Source: HXMU1420-2 sp040830545
GTDB taxonomy: Bacteria; Pseudomonadota; Alphaproteobacteria; Rhodobacterales; Rhodobacteraceae
Length of the DNA stretch: 61,395 nucleotides
Assembly: GCA_040830545.1 (NCBI GenBank)
Contig: JBFOMB010000041.1
Span: 1-61,395, forward strand
Reading direction: 5' to 3'
In this document: piece after piece, positions 43,181 through 52,279 of the stretch
How the letters are laid out: each line of letters starts with the position of its first letter
Numbering within the stretch: the stretch's first letter is position 1
Program-made: the position numbers and the translations under genes
The notes under the pieces: generated by a model
Databases searched by the model: none
Seen by the model: only the letters and a program-made list of their open reading frames with translations
Told to the model about the DNA's origin: nothing

Positions 43181-43957
43181 ATGCCCCGCCGTTTTGTCGA
43201 CCTGTCCGTTCCGCTGGAAACCGGCATCCAGTCTGACCCGCCTATGATGCTGCCCAAGATCAACTACATGACCCACGACCAGACCGCTGAGCAGGTCATG
43301 GCGTTTTTTCCTGGTTTGGAGAAGGACGACCTGCCGGGCGGCGAAGGCTGGGCCGTCGAATTCATGGAAATCGCGACGCATAACGGTACCCACTTGGACG
43401 CGCCCTATCACCACCATTCGACCATGAACAACGGGGAGCGTGCGATCACCATCGACGAGGTGCCGCTGGAATGGTGTTTCGGGACCGGGGTGAAGCTGGA
43501 TTTCAGGGAAATGCCGGACGGGCATGTTGTCTCTGCGGCAGAGGTGGCGGCCGAACTGGACCGTATCGGGCATACGTTGCAACCGCTGGACATTGTGGTC
43601 GTCAACACCTCTGCCGCCGCGCGGTATGGGCATGACGACTACCTGCTGAAAGGCTGCGGTATGGGGCGCGAGGCGACACTCTATTTGACGGAACGCGGTG
43701 TGCGCGTGACCGGAACCGACGCGTGGAGCTGGGATGCGCCCTTTGACCTGACGGCGCAGGAGTACGCAAGATCCGGCGATGCGTCGATCATCTGGGAGGG
43801 GCATCGTGCGAGCATGGACATCGGCTATTGCCATATGGAGAAGCTGACCAATCTGGATCAACTGCCCGCAACCGGCTTTCAGATTTCCTGCTTCCCGTTC
43901 AAAATCAAAGGCGCAAGCGCCGGGTTCACCCGCGCTGTCGCGATATTCGAGGACTGA
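43181..43957 (+). CDS. Cyclase-family / kynurenine formamidase-like metal hydrolase
   Basis: 258 residues of the cyclase family (PF04199). The metal motif HNGTHLDAPYHH is at about residues 67-78, and FVDLSVPLETG near the N-terminus is the family's opening strand. Members hydrolyse amide, ester or lactone bonds (kynurenine formamidase and isatin hydrolase are the best known). AAGGA precedes the ATG, and the gene starts 15 nt after dctM. It probably acts on the imported substrate or its first product. Confidence 0.87.
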   Translation: MPRRFVDLSVPLETGIQSDPPMMLPKINYMTHDQTAEQVMAFFPGLEKDDLPGGEGWAVEFMEIATHNGTHLDAPYHHHSTMNNGERAITIDEVPLEWCFGTGVKLDFREMPDGHVVSAAEVAAELDRIGHTLQPLDIVVVNTSAAARYGHDDYLLKGCGMGREATLYLTERGVRVTGTDAWSWDAPFDLTAQEYARSGDASIIWEGHRASMDIGYCHMEKLTNLDQLPATGFQISCFPFKIKGASAGFTRAVAIFED

Positions 43958-43961
43958 TCTG

Positions 43962-44882
43962 ATGCGCCTTGCCACAGTTTCCCACAACGCCAAACCCCGC
44001 CTTGTCGCAGCCCTGCCTGAAGAACGCCTGCTGGACCTGCAACTGTCGGCAAGCCTGGCAGGTCAGGACACCGCGCCGTTTGTCGACATGCTGGCCCTGA
44101 TCCATGCGGGCGAGGCCGGTTTGACCACCGCGCGTGAGCTTCTCGCAGCGCCGGCGGAACCGGCCCTTCTGAAACAATCAGAGGTCACGTTCCTACCGCC
44201 ACTGGTCCCGGTGCAATACCGCGACTGTCTGGTGTTCGAGGAACATCTGATTAACTGCTTCAAAGCCTTCGGTATCGATCAGCCCATTCCACCCGTTTGG
44301 TACAAGCAACCGATCTACTACAAGGGCAATCGGCTGTCTTTCATCGGGCACGAACAGGACGTGGAATGGCCGTCCTATGCGGACTTCCTCGACGTGGAAC
44401 TGGAAATGGCCGTTGTGCTGGGCCGCAAGGGCAAGAACATCCCGGCAGAGGACGGGGCCGATTACATATTCGGCTACACGATCCTGAACGACGTGTCCGC
44501 CCGCGACGCGCAGCAGGTCGAAATGGCCGGCACGTTGGGCCCGGCCAAGGGCAAGGATTTCGACACGGGCAATATCCTGGGCCCCTATATTCTGACAGCA
44601 GATGAAGTGGCACATCCCGTGGCGCTAGATATGGACCTAAGGGTAAACGGCGAACGCTGGGGCGGTGGAAACTCGCGTGCCATGCAGCACGATTTTGGCT
44701 CGATCCTCGCTCATATCTCGGCCTCCGAAACACTCTATCCCGGTGAAGTTATCGGTTCGGGCACGGTTGGAACCGGCTGCGGGCTGGAGCTGGGCAAGCG
44801 GCTGACTGACGGCGACGTGTTCGAATTGGAAATCGAAGGTATCGGAATCCTTCGCAACCGCATTGTGAAAGGTAAGGCATGA
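43962..44882 (+). CDS. Fumarylacetoacetate hydrolase family protein
   Basis: 306 residues with the FAH C-terminal fold. VELEMAVVLGRKGKNIP carries the metal-binding E.E pattern (about 140-157), and GYTILNDVSARD (about 168-179) is the family signature. Family members hydrolyse or decarboxylate 2-oxo acids or acylpyruvates, or hydrate 2-keto-pentenoates. It begins 4 nt after the cyclase stop and overlaps the OsmC-like gene by 4 nt. Given the cyclase ahead of it, a ring-opened keto acid is a reasonable substrate guess. Confidence 0.88.
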   Translation: MRLATVSHNAKPRLVAALPEERLLDLQLSASLAGQDTAPFVDMLALIHAGEAGLTTARELLAAPAEPALLKQSEVTFLPPLVPVQYRDCLVFEEHLINCFKAFGIDQPIPPVWYKQPIYYKGNRLSFIGHEQDVEWPSYADFLDVELEMAVVLGRKGKNIPAEDGADYIFGYTILNDVSARDAQQVEMAGTLGPAKGKDFDTGNILGPYILTADEVAHPVALDMDLRVNGERWGGGNSRAMQHDFGSILAHISASETLYPGEVIGSGTVGTGCGLELGKRLTDGDVFELEIEGIGILRNRIVKGKA

Positions 44883-45388
44883 GCGACCATATCACCCCGG
44901 AAACCGCCCCGGACCGAGCAGTCGTGCAATTCAACTGCACAGGCCGCGCGACGGGCAAGATGCGGAACGAGCTGGACGTGCGCATGGTCAAGCCGATGGT
45001 GGAACAATTCCAACTCGCCACAGACGAGGGACCGTTTCACGGCGGCGACGCAACCGCCCCACCCCCGCTGGCCTTGTTTGTTGGCGGGTTGACCGGGTGC
45101 ATCATGACCCAGATCCGCGCCTTTGCGAAACGCATGGACGTAACGTTAAATGACCTGACCGTAGAGACACAGGTAGAATGGGATTGGGCCAAACAGGGTA
45201 AAGTCTATGAAACGGGCCCGCGTTCTTTCCATCTCGACATTCTGATCGACAGCGATGATCCCGTGGAAAAGCAAATCTCGCTGGTACAGGCGGCGAAGAA
45301 GGGGTGCTTCATTGAACAAACCTTGGGCCAGCAGAACACGATCACACACAGGCTGAAATCCGCAGACGGTTGGGTCGCGGTCGATTGA
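44879..45388 (+). CDS. OsmC-family peroxiredoxin-like protein
   Basis: 169 residues matching OsmC/Ohr. The two redox cysteines are seen in GGLTGCIMTQ (about C65) and AAKKGCFIEQT (about C141), the usual spacing. Most characterised members reduce organic hydroperoxides, but many OsmC-like proteins sit in catabolic operons without a known role. It is the last gene of the TRAP operon. Confidence 0.85.
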   Translation: MSDHITPETAPDRAVVQFNCTGRATGKMRNELDVRMVKPMVEQFQLATDEGPFHGGDATAPPPLALFVGGLTGCIMTQIRAFAKRMDVTLNDLTVETQVEWDWAKQGKVYETGPRSFHLDILIDSDDPVEKQISLVQAAKKGCFIEQTLGQQNTITHRLKSADGWVAVD

Positions 45389-45474
45389 TAGACTTTGCTC
45401 GGCAGGACCTTGCTACGCAAACATGCCGTTGGATCTGCGTTCTTCGTTAAAGCGTCGTTGCCCAGGCAATTCAC

Positions 45475-45492
45475 GTAATGTTATATCATTAC
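45475..45492. promoter_or_regulatory. Zur-box-like palindrome
   Basis: GTAATGTTATATCATTAC has perfect 6-bp arms around TTATAT, 26 nt before the zinc-protein start. The AATGTTATA core resembles proteobacterial Zur sites. This would make the operon zinc-repressed, which matches its ZrgABCDE-like content. Confidence 0.7.
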
Positions 45493-45518
45493 AAATCCAC
45501 AGATTCCGGAGTCCATCC

Positions 45519-46310
45519 ATGCCTCGTGTCCTGCCCCTGATTGCCCTCGCCCTGCCCCTGTCCTCGACCGCGTTCGCGGAAACACGTCAGCTGGACGCGC
45601 ATGAACATGGCAGCGGGACCCTCAACATTGCGATCGAGGGCAATTCGGTTGCCATGGAACTGGAAGCGCCTGGGTTCGATATTGTGGGGTTTGAATACGA
45701 GGCGAAATCAGACGAAGACAAAGCCAGTATCGAACAGGCCATGGCCACGCTTTCCAGCCCGCTCGCGCTGTTTACTCCGCCTGCGGCCGCCGGATGCAGC
45801 GTGACGGAGGCGCACGTTAAACTGCTGTCTGACGACGATCATGAAGACCATGACGATGACCACGATCATGATGATCACGCGGATGAGAAAGACGATCACG
45901 ATCATGACGAGGATCATGACGAAGACGGGCACGACGATCATGACCACGACGAAGATCACGCCGAAGACGGACACGATGATCACGACCATGATGAAGATCA
46001 CGCCGAAGACGGACACGATGATCACGAGCACGACGAAGATCATGCCGAAGACGGACACGATGATCACGACCACGGTGAAGATCACGCCGAAGGCGGACAC
46101 GACAATCACGACCACGATGACGAGGCACGTCACACCGCTTTCTTCGCCACCTATCAATTGACCTGCGAAGATTCTGCATCATTGACCCAACTCGATTTGC
46201 CCTATTTCCAGACCTTCCCGAATGCGCAAGAATTGGACGTACAACTTGTCACCGACACGGGCGCATCCTCGACCGAAGCCACAAGGGATGAACCCGTCGC
46301 AAAATTCTGA
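45519..46310 (+). CDS. zrgA: ZrgA-like periplasmic zinc-binding protein (DUF2796)
   Basis: 263 residues. The ATG at 45519 has GGAG 7 nt upstream and gives a Sec signal peptide (about 1-18, ending AFA); an upstream frame to 45423 lacks this. The mature protein opens with RQLDAHEHGSGTL, the DUF2796 hallmark, and has a long His/Asp insertion at about 105-205 built from a 14-residue repeat. The C-terminal domain has one cysteine near ECEDS-type sequence (TCEDSASLTQ). Vibrio ZrgA is the zinc-binding part of the ZrgABCDE uptake system; four matching genes follow here. The acidic His repeat would hold many zinc ions. Confidence 0.88.
   Translation: MPRVLPLIALALPLSSTAFAETRQLDAHEHGSGTLNIAIEGNSVAMELEAPGFDIVGFEYEAKSDEDKASIEQAMATLSSPLALFTPPAAAGCSVTEAHVKLLSDDDHEDHDDDHDHDDHADEKDDHDHDEDHDEDGHDDHDHDEDHAEDGHDDHDHDEDHAEDGHDDHEHDEDHAEDGHDDHDHGEDHAEGGHDNHDHDDEARHTAFFATYQLTCEDSASLTQLDLPYFQTFPNAQELDVQLVTDTGASSTEATRDEPVAKF
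45930..46120 (+). repeat. 42-bp tandem repeat encoding a His/Asp metal-binding stretch
   Basis: Units begin at 45930, 45972, 46014 and 46056, with a partial fifth at 46098. The consensus peptide is HDDHDHDEDHAEDG (14 residues). Copies differ by a few bases, so slippage and copy-number change are likely. Confidence 0.9.
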
Positions 46311-46318
46311 GGGTTCTC

Positions 46319-47038
46319 GTGTCATCAAACCGGCCGGTTGAAGGTCCCAACGCCCTGGACATGCTGGGCACCCGCTTCCTCTGGCCGGGCGGGCGTTTTG
46401 GCCTGTCCGTTGATGCGTTTTCGGTTGCCAGCAGCGAACGCGTATTCTTGCATGGCCCCAGCGGGTCGGGAAAATCCACGCTGCTCAGCCTGATCTCCGG
46501 GATCGTCGCGCCTGTTGCTGGCGAAATCAGGCTGCAAGACCATGCCCTGACCGGCCAGAGACCCGCCGTCCGCGACAGGTTGAGGGCCGAACAGACCGGT
46601 GTGATTTTCCAGATGTTCAACCTGGTGCCCTACCTGACACCCCTGGACAACATCCTACTGCCCCTGCGTTTTGCCCCGGACCGTCGCAAACGCTGCCTGG
46701 ACGCAAAGCAGGCAGCACTGGACCTGACACGGGCGCTGGATCTGCCGGACGCGGCGGTGCTGTCCTCACCCGCCAGCGCGTTAAGCGTCGGGCAACAGCA
46801 ACGCGTCGCCGTCGCGCGGGCCATGATCGGACATCCCCCTTTGATCATTGCGGATGAACCAACGTCCGCGCTCGACATGGACGCACGCGCGGCCTTCATG
46901 GACCTCCTTTTCAAGCAAACAGATACATCCGGCGCGGCGCTGTTGATGGTCAGCCACGACCTGTCACTTTCGGATCGCTTTGACCGGGCGATTGCCCTTA
47001 ACGACATCGCGCAGCCTTTGCATGGGAACGCCGCATGA
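46319..47038 (+). CDS. zrgB: ABC transporter ATP-binding protein (ZrgB-like, LolD/MacB type)
   Basis: 239 residues from a GTG start, 8 nt after the zrgA stop. Walker A GPSGSGKST is at about 46-54, the Q-loop in GVIFQMFNLVPYLT near 100, the signature ALSVGQQQR near 158 (S-V-G-Q in place of the classical S-G-G-Q), Walker B IIADEPTSALD near 180 and the H-loop SHD near 212. The resemblance is to LolD/MacB ATPases. It overlaps the permease gene by 4 nt and probably drives it. Confidence 0.85.
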   Translation: MSSNRPVEGPNALDMLGTRFLWPGGRFGLSVDAFSVASSERVFLHGPSGSGKSTLLSLISGIVAPVAGEIRLQDHALTGQRPAVRDRLRAEQTGVIFQMFNLVPYLTPLDNILLPLRFAPDRRKRCLDAKQAALDLTRALDLPDAAVLSSPASALSVGQQQRVAVARAMIGHPPLIIADEPTSALDMDARAAFMDLLFKQTDTSGAALLMVSHDLSLSDRFDRAIALNDIAQPLHGNAA

Positions 47039-48288
47039 CTCTTCTGCGTCTGGCCTTTAAATCCCTGCTCAGCCGTCGGTTTACGGTCGTGCTCACAGTC
47101 TTTGCCATCGGCCTGTCAGTCGCGCTGTTCCTCGGGGTCGAGAAATTGCGCACCGGCGCACGCGCCAGCTTTGCCGACACGATTTCCAACACCGACCTGA
47201 TCATGGGCGCACGGTCAGGGAGCGTGCAACTGCTGCTCTACTCTGTCTTTCGGATTGGGAACGCGACGAACAACGTGTCCTGGGAAAGCTACAAGGACCT
47301 GAAGGCCAGGCCTGAAGTCGAGTGGGCTGTGCCACTTTCGCTAGGCGACAGCCATCGGCAGTTCCGCGTGATGGGCACCACCCCCGCCTATTTCGACCGC
47401 TACCAATATCGCGGTGGGCGATCATTGGCCTTTGCGGATGGAGCACGGTTTGACGATCTGTTCGACGCGGTGATCGGCGCAGATGTGGCGCAGACATTGG
47501 GATACAAACTGGGCGATCCGATCATTGTTGCTCATGGCCTCGCGTCATTCAGCGAACATGATGACCTGCCCTTCCGCATATCCGGCATTCTGGAAAAAAC
47601 CGGCACGCCGGTCGACCGTACCGTTCTGATCGGGTTGGACGCGATTGAAGCGATCCACGTGGATTGGCAGGGCGGCGGACGGAAGTCAGGGCCATCAACC
47701 CCTGCCGAGGTTTTACGGACAATGGACCTGGAACCCACGGCAATCACCGCCGCGATGATCGGCGTAAAATCCCGCTTGCAGATTTTCCCACTCCAACGGG
47801 CGATCAATGACTACCCCGAAGAACCGCTGCTGGCCATTCTGCCCGGGTTGGCCTTGCAGGAATTGTGGGAAATAGTCGGTGTCGCCGAAACTGCCCTTAC
47901 CGGCGTGTCCGCCATGGTCGTGGCCACCGCGCTGTTGGGTATGGCCGCGATGATCCTGTCCGGGCTGAATGAACGACGGCGCGAAATGGCGATCTTGCGC
48001 TCGGTCGGAGCCGGTCCAACGACAATTGCCGCGCTTCTCGTGACCGAGGCGATGGCGATGGCCGCTGCCGGTGCGGTTCTGGGTGCCGCGATGCTCTATG
48101 GGGGGTTGTTGCTGATCAGGCCATGGCTGGACGCGGCCTATGGTCTTTCCCTGCCACTCAGTGGATTGTCCGCCCGCGATCTGACGGTATTGGCCATTGT
48201 TGTGGCCTCTGCCGCGCTGGTCAGCATTATTCCTGCCATTCGCGCCTATCGCATGTCCCTGGCCGATGGCATGATGATAAAGATTTGA
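47035..48288 (+). CDS. zrgC: FtsX-type ABC permease (ZrgC-like)
   Basis: 417 residues. One N-terminal membrane segment (about 14-36) is followed by a large periplasmic domain (about 40-270) and three C-terminal membrane segments (about 290-315, 335-365, 380-405). This is the MacB/FtsX/LolC plan. RREMAILRSVGAGP near 325 is the FtsX signature. It works with the ATPase encoded just before it, probably moving or extracting a ligand in the envelope for zinc acquisition rather than forming a classical importer. Confidence 0.87.
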   Translation: MTLLRLAFKSLLSRRFTVVLTVFAIGLSVALFLGVEKLRTGARASFADTISNTDLIMGARSGSVQLLLYSVFRIGNATNNVSWESYKDLKARPEVEWAVPLSLGDSHRQFRVMGTTPAYFDRYQYRGGRSLAFADGARFDDLFDAVIGADVAQTLGYKLGDPIIVAHGLASFSEHDDLPFRISGILEKTGTPVDRTVLIGLDAIEAIHVDWQGGGRKSGPSTPAEVLRTMDLEPTAITAAMIGVKSRLQIFPLQRAINDYPEEPLLAILPGLALQELWEIVGVAETALTGVSAMVVATALLGMAAMILSGLNERRREMAILRSVGAGPTTIAALLVTEAMAMAAAGAVLGAAMLYGGLLLIRPWLDAAYGLSLPLSGLSARDLTVLAIVVASAALVSIIPAIRAYRMSLADGMMIKI

Positions 48289-48324
48289 TTTTCGAAACGC
48301 CCCTGAACATGGGACACTGATGTC

Positions 48325-49398
48325 ATGAGACTGTTGACGCGACTTGCCTCGGTTCCTGCTGCGCTGGCCACACTGGCCGTATCGGGCGGTACGGTGATCG
48401 CCTGCGCCTTCCACGCCTACGCGCCCGAAGAAACCCCAGTGGACAAGATGCTGGGCAGCGACCACATCGTGTTGGCCAAACAGGACCCGAACGATCCGTT
48501 CCGATTTGTTGCGGTATCGGCCATTCGCGGCAGCCTAGATGACGTGGAGCTTCCCCACCTCGTGGACAGCGTTAGTCGGCGCAAACTGGGTCTGAACCCG
48601 GATGACGCTGTGTTGTTTGCGCGATTGGGCAGCTATGGTCCATGGGAACGGCTGGCCTATCTGGATGAGGACTATCGCGAGTTGGTCGCAGCCGTTGCCT
48701 TGCGGTTGGAAGACTGGCAGTACGGCGGCGACGAAGAGCGGTTCCAGATGTTCGCCGACCGCCATCAGCATGAAAACCCGGACATTCGCCAGCTAGCGCT
48801 GAGCGAGTTGGACCGCGCGCCTTATGACTTGCTGCGGAACCTGCGGTTCGACCCTGACGCGTCATTGATCGCACGTGCGATGTACCGACCTGAAATGGCC
48901 GATTTCATGCCGATCCATGTGCTGTTGCTTGGGCTCAGCGGCGATGATGCCGCGCGGGACCTTCTGAACAAAGGCATGGACGAGGCGCTGATTGCGCAGA
49001 CCAGCGTATTCATCGGGGCCTGGGCAACCGCGCTGATCGAGCTGGACGGAACGCGCGCCGTGGATCAACTGGCCCAGCGTTTGCGGGCAGACGAAACCTT
49101 GCTGCCCGATACGCGCGAGGCGTTGATCGAGGCTTTTGCAATCCACTCACAAGCCGGGGACCCAGAAGTCCAGCAATACGTGGTTGAAACCGTGTCGTCA
49201 CTATTGGCCGAGGACGCAATGTATGCGGGCATGGTCGCCCGCCAGATGGGCAGCCGTGGGGATTGGTCTCAGGCAGAAACGTTGGCCACGCTGAAGGAAA
49301 ATGGCCAGTTGCGTTCTGCCACCGCTTTGATTTCCGTGTCACACTATCTAAGTTTTGCACAGGACGCGGCTGCACTGACGGCCACAACCAGCAACTGA
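48325..49398 (+). CDS. Predicted lipoprotein with HEAT-like helical repeats (ZrgD position)
   Basis: 357 residues. The signal sequence ends in a lipobox-like VIAC, making C27 the lipidated residue. The mature protein begins with a short beta-rich part (about 45-115) and continues with helical repeats (about 120-345) of HEAT/ARM character. I do not recognise a named family. Its place between the FtsX permease and the DUF3299 gene corresponds to zrgD of the Vibrio operon, so a role in zinc uptake is inferred from position only. Confidence 0.7.
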   Translation: MRLLTRLASVPAALATLAVSGGTVIACAFHAYAPEETPVDKMLGSDHIVLAKQDPNDPFRFVAVSAIRGSLDDVELPHLVDSVSRRKLGLNPDDAVLFARLGSYGPWERLAYLDEDYRELVAAVALRLEDWQYGGDEERFQMFADRHQHENPDIRQLALSELDRAPYDLLRNLRFDPDASLIARAMYRPEMADFMPIHVLLLGLSGDDAARDLLNKGMDEALIAQTSVFIGAWATALIELDGTRAVDQLAQRLRADETLLPDTREALIEAFAIHSQAGDPEVQQYVVETVSSLLAEDAMYAGMVARQMGSRGDWSQAETLATLKENGQLRSATALISVSHYLSFAQDAAALTATTSN

Positions 49399-49416
49399 GG
49401 TCAGAGGATACGCACT

Positions 49417-49932
49417 ATGCCCAACCACAGCTTCACGCGCCGAAACGTGATGGCGCTCGTGTCCGGTGGGATTGTGGCGCAATCACTGCCCGTGTGGGCG
49501 GACGCACCGATCGAACTGCGTTGGACGGACCTTGTCCCGAAAGAACAGGGCGAGGCGATGGCCCGCATTCGCGAGCTGGGCGTTGTTCAGCATGGACAGA
49601 TGTCTTCACCCTTCCAGCAGCAAACCACTGCCCAACTGACCCGCGAATACGACGGCAAGATGGTGCGTCTGCCGGGCTACATGGTGCCGCTGGATTATGA
49701 CGGAACAGGCGTAACCACTTTTATTCTGGTGCCTTACGTGGGGGCCTGCATCCATGTTCCTCCACCGCCGCCCAACCAATTGGTGTTTGTGGAAACCGAA
49801 ACACCCTACGAGGCGCGAGGATTGTTCGAGCCAATCTATGTGACGGGCACGTTTGGTGCGGCGGCGACGGCAACTCAATTGGCCGAAATCGGCTATTCCA
49901 TTCAGGCGACGCTGGTCGAGCCATACAGCTAA
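49417..49932 (+). CDS. zrgE: DUF3299 protein (ZrgE-like), exported
   Basis: 171 residues. The N-terminus FTRRNVMALVSGGIVA is twin-arginine-like and is followed by a cleavage-type site (WADA). IELRWTDLVP and the diagnostic ACIHVPPPPPNQ (about residues 111-122) identify DUF3299, with a conserved Cys-Ile-His that may bind metal. It begins 18 nt after the preceding lipoprotein stop and closes the ZrgABCDE-like operon. Export via Tat, if right, would suit a protein folded around metal in the cytoplasm. Confidence 0.83.
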   Translation: MPNHSFTRRNVMALVSGGIVAQSLPVWADAPIELRWTDLVPKEQGEAMARIRELGVVQHGQMSSPFQQQTTAQLTREYDGKMVRLPGYMVPLDYDGTGVTTFILVPYVGACIHVPPPPPNQLVFVETETPYEARGLFEPIYVTGTFGAAATATQLAEIGYSIQATLVEPYS

Positions 49933-50019
49933 GCCCGTTCCCGACCGGTGAACGACGGGTTCCCGTGTGAGCGCAAACATGTATGAATTGGCCCGCAAGG
50001 CGCAGGGATGGGGGCCAGC

Positions 50020-51129
50020 ATGACAAAAAACGCAGAAATCGCGGTGATTGCCGGGGACGGCATCGGAGTTGACGTGACCGACGCGGCGTTGGCAGTGACC
50101 GAGGCTACGTTGGGCCGTGTGGGCCAACCCATGCCCGCGGTGACGACGATTGATGCTGGGGCGGGATATGTCCGCGAAACCGGGCAGGACATCGAACCGG
50201 GTGGAGAAGAACGAGCGGGTAAGTGTGACGCAATTTTCCTCGGCGCGATTGGCCTTCCTGCCGTTCGCCATTCGGACGGCACAGAAATCGCCCCACATCT
50301 GCGCCTGCGCGATCTGTTCGAACTCTACGCCGGCGTCCGCCCAGTCAAAGCTTATCCAAACGCGCCTCAACGCCTCGCCGACCCGCGTGCCGCCGGGATT
50401 GACCTCGTCATTCTACGCGAAAGCACCGAGGGGTTGTTTTATACCGCCGCTGTGCATGGCCGGTCCGAAATCATCGGTGATAGCGAAGTACGGGAAACGA
50501 TGCGGATCACGCGTTCGGTGTCGGAACGGCTGCACCGGTTTGGATTTCGGTTGGCGCAGAAACGCGCAGAACGGGGCGGTCAGAATAACATCACTTGTGT
50601 CGACAAGGCCAATGTGTTCCCGGCCATGGCGTTTTTCCGCAAGATCTTTGACGAAGTGGCGGGTGAGTTTCCCGATGTTGAGACAGGCTACAACTATGTC
50701 GATGCGCAGGCGCTGGATCTGATCCGGCAACCCTGGGCGTTTGACGTGCTGGTCACGGAAAACATGTTTGGGGACATTCTGTCTGACCTCGCCGGAGGTT
50801 TGGTCGGCGGCATGGGCATGGCCGCCTGTGGGGAATATGGCGACGCCCACGCGCTGTTTCAGCCAGCCCACGGCAGCGCGCCCGACATCATGGGACAGGA
50901 CAAGGCGAACCCGCTTGCGGCGATCCTGTCTGCGGCGATGATGCTGGAATACCTGCACGAACGTTTGGGCATCGCAGCCTACGCCGACGCCGCGCGACTC
51001 ATCGAAACGGGGGTGGACGCCGGGTTTGCTGCCAATCGTCTACGCCCAATGGAGTTTGGCGGCGATATGGGCACAACCGCCGTCACCCGCGAAGTTTGCG
51101 ATCTGGTCACAGAGGTTTCATCCGAATGA
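50020..51129 (+). CDS. Isocitrate/isopropylmalate-family dehydrogenase (tartrate/D-malate type)
   Basis: 369 residues of the beta-decarboxylating dehydrogenase family. IAVIAGDGIG is at the N-terminus, VILRESTEGLFY near 130 and DILSDLAGGLVGGMGM near 248 (metal-binding D.L.D site). The substrate-recognition loop does not carry the serine pattern of true isocitrate dehydrogenase, which leaves tartrate, D-malate or isopropylmalate-like hydroxyacids. The ATG at 50020 is chosen to match the usual MxK..IAVIAGDGIG start; an ATG at 50008 is also possible. The 4-nt overlap with the next oxidoreductase gene implies a joint pathway. Confidence 0.85.
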   Translation: MTKNAEIAVIAGDGIGVDVTDAALAVTEATLGRVGQPMPAVTTIDAGAGYVRETGQDIEPGGEERAGKCDAIFLGAIGLPAVRHSDGTEIAPHLRLRDLFELYAGVRPVKAYPNAPQRLADPRAAGIDLVILRESTEGLFYTAAVHGRSEIIGDSEVRETMRITRSVSERLHRFGFRLAQKRAERGGQNNITCVDKANVFPAMAFFRKIFDEVAGEFPDVETGYNYVDAQALDLIRQPWAFDVLVTENMFGDILSDLAGGLVGGMGMAACGEYGDAHALFQPAHGSAPDIMGQDKANPLAAILSAAMMLEYLHERLGIAAYADAARLIETGVDAGFAANRLRPMEFGGDMGTTAVTREVCDLVTEVSSE

Positions 51130-52157
51130 CCCGCGCCGTCGTCATTGGTCTGGGATACTTCAGCCAATTTCATCTGACCGCTTGGCAGGCCAACTCTAAC
51201 GCTGAATTGGTCGGAGTTTGCGATCTGGACGCGGACCGTGCTGGGGAAGTTGGCACGCAGTACGGAGTACGGTGGTTCACCGACGTATCCGAATTGCTAA
51301 AGGATACGCAGCCAGACATCGTGGACATTGTCGCGCCGCCCGCAGCACACGCGGCGTTGATCGAAACTTCTCTAGCCTCGGATCGCATCCTGATATGCCA
51401 AAAACCGTTCTGCCGTTCCATCGCCGAAGCGGAAACCGTCATCGCACAGGCGGATACGACCGGAACCCGCATTGTTGTGCACGAGAATTTCCGGTTCCAA
51501 CCCTGGTATCGCACGGTCAAGACACTTCTGGATCAGGGGCGCATGGGTCAGGTCTATGGTGCGCGCTTCGCATTACGCCCCGGCGATGGACGCGGGCCAA
51601 ACGCATACCTGGACCGCCAGCCTTTCTTTCAAACCATGCCGCGCCTGCTGATCCATGAGACCGCCGTGCATTTCATCGATCTGTTTCGCTGGCTGCTGGG
51701 GGACATCACATCCGTCTATGCCGACCTGCGCCGGTTGAACCCCGTAATTGCAGGAGAGGACGCAGGCGCATTGCTGATGCATCACGAATCCGGAGCGCAA
51801 TCACTGTTCGACGGAAATCGGCTGACCGATCACGTCGCCAGCAATCCACGCAAGACCATGGGTGTCTTCGAATTGACCGGTGAGGCGGGCACGCTGGCGC
51901 TGGATGGAGAAGGCGTGCTGCGGTTTAGGGAGTTTCAAGCGCAGGACTGGACAGAACTACCTTTAACGCACCCCGTGGACGACAACAGCTTTGGCGGTGG
52001 ATGTGTTGCGGCGTTGATTGACCACGTGATTGCGGCTCAGCTGACCGGTGGAGCGCTTGAGAACGAAGCGGCGGATTACATCCCGGTGATGCGCGCATGT
52101 GAGGCCGCATATCATTCGCATGCCGAGGGCCGCCGGATCGACCTGAATCAGGTTTGA
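51126..52157 (+). CDS. Gfo/Idh/MocA-family oxidoreductase
   Basis: 343 residues from the ATG that overlaps the preceding stop (ATGA). The Rossmann motif GLGYFS near residue 9 and CQKPFCRSIAEAE near 92 (the conserved K-P of the family) are clear. A C-terminal alpha/beta dimerisation domain follows. These NAD(P)-dependent enzymes oxidise or reduce sugars, inositols and related polyols. The substrate is unknown; together with the upstream dehydrogenase it suggests breakdown of a sugar acid. Confidence 0.88.
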   Translation: MTRAVVIGLGYFSQFHLTAWQANSNAELVGVCDLDADRAGEVGTQYGVRWFTDVSELLKDTQPDIVDIVAPPAAHAALIETSLASDRILICQKPFCRSIAEAETVIAQADTTGTRIVVHENFRFQPWYRTVKTLLDQGRMGQVYGARFALRPGDGRGPNAYLDRQPFFQTMPRLLIHETAVHFIDLFRWLLGDITSVYADLRRLNPVIAGEDAGALLMHHESGAQSLFDGNRLTDHVASNPRKTMGVFELTGEAGTLALDGEGVLRFREFQAQDWTELPLTHPVDDNSFGGGCVAALIDHVIAAQLTGGALENEAADYIPVMRACEAAYHSHAEGRRIDLNQV

Positions 52158-52279
52158 GTCTTGCACACGGGCCATGACGCAAACCCTTTCGCATCAGCTT
52201 TGCAGGATTGCAAAGCTCGTGCGTAATGACTGATCGATTCCGCCTTGGTTGCGGGACTGTCCGACAAAATGCCGTATGG

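Noticed and set aside
45708..46157. Hydrophobic 149-residue minus-strand frame
   Set aside because: It is the complement of the His/Asp repeat of the zinc-binding protein; GAC/CAC read backwards give Val.
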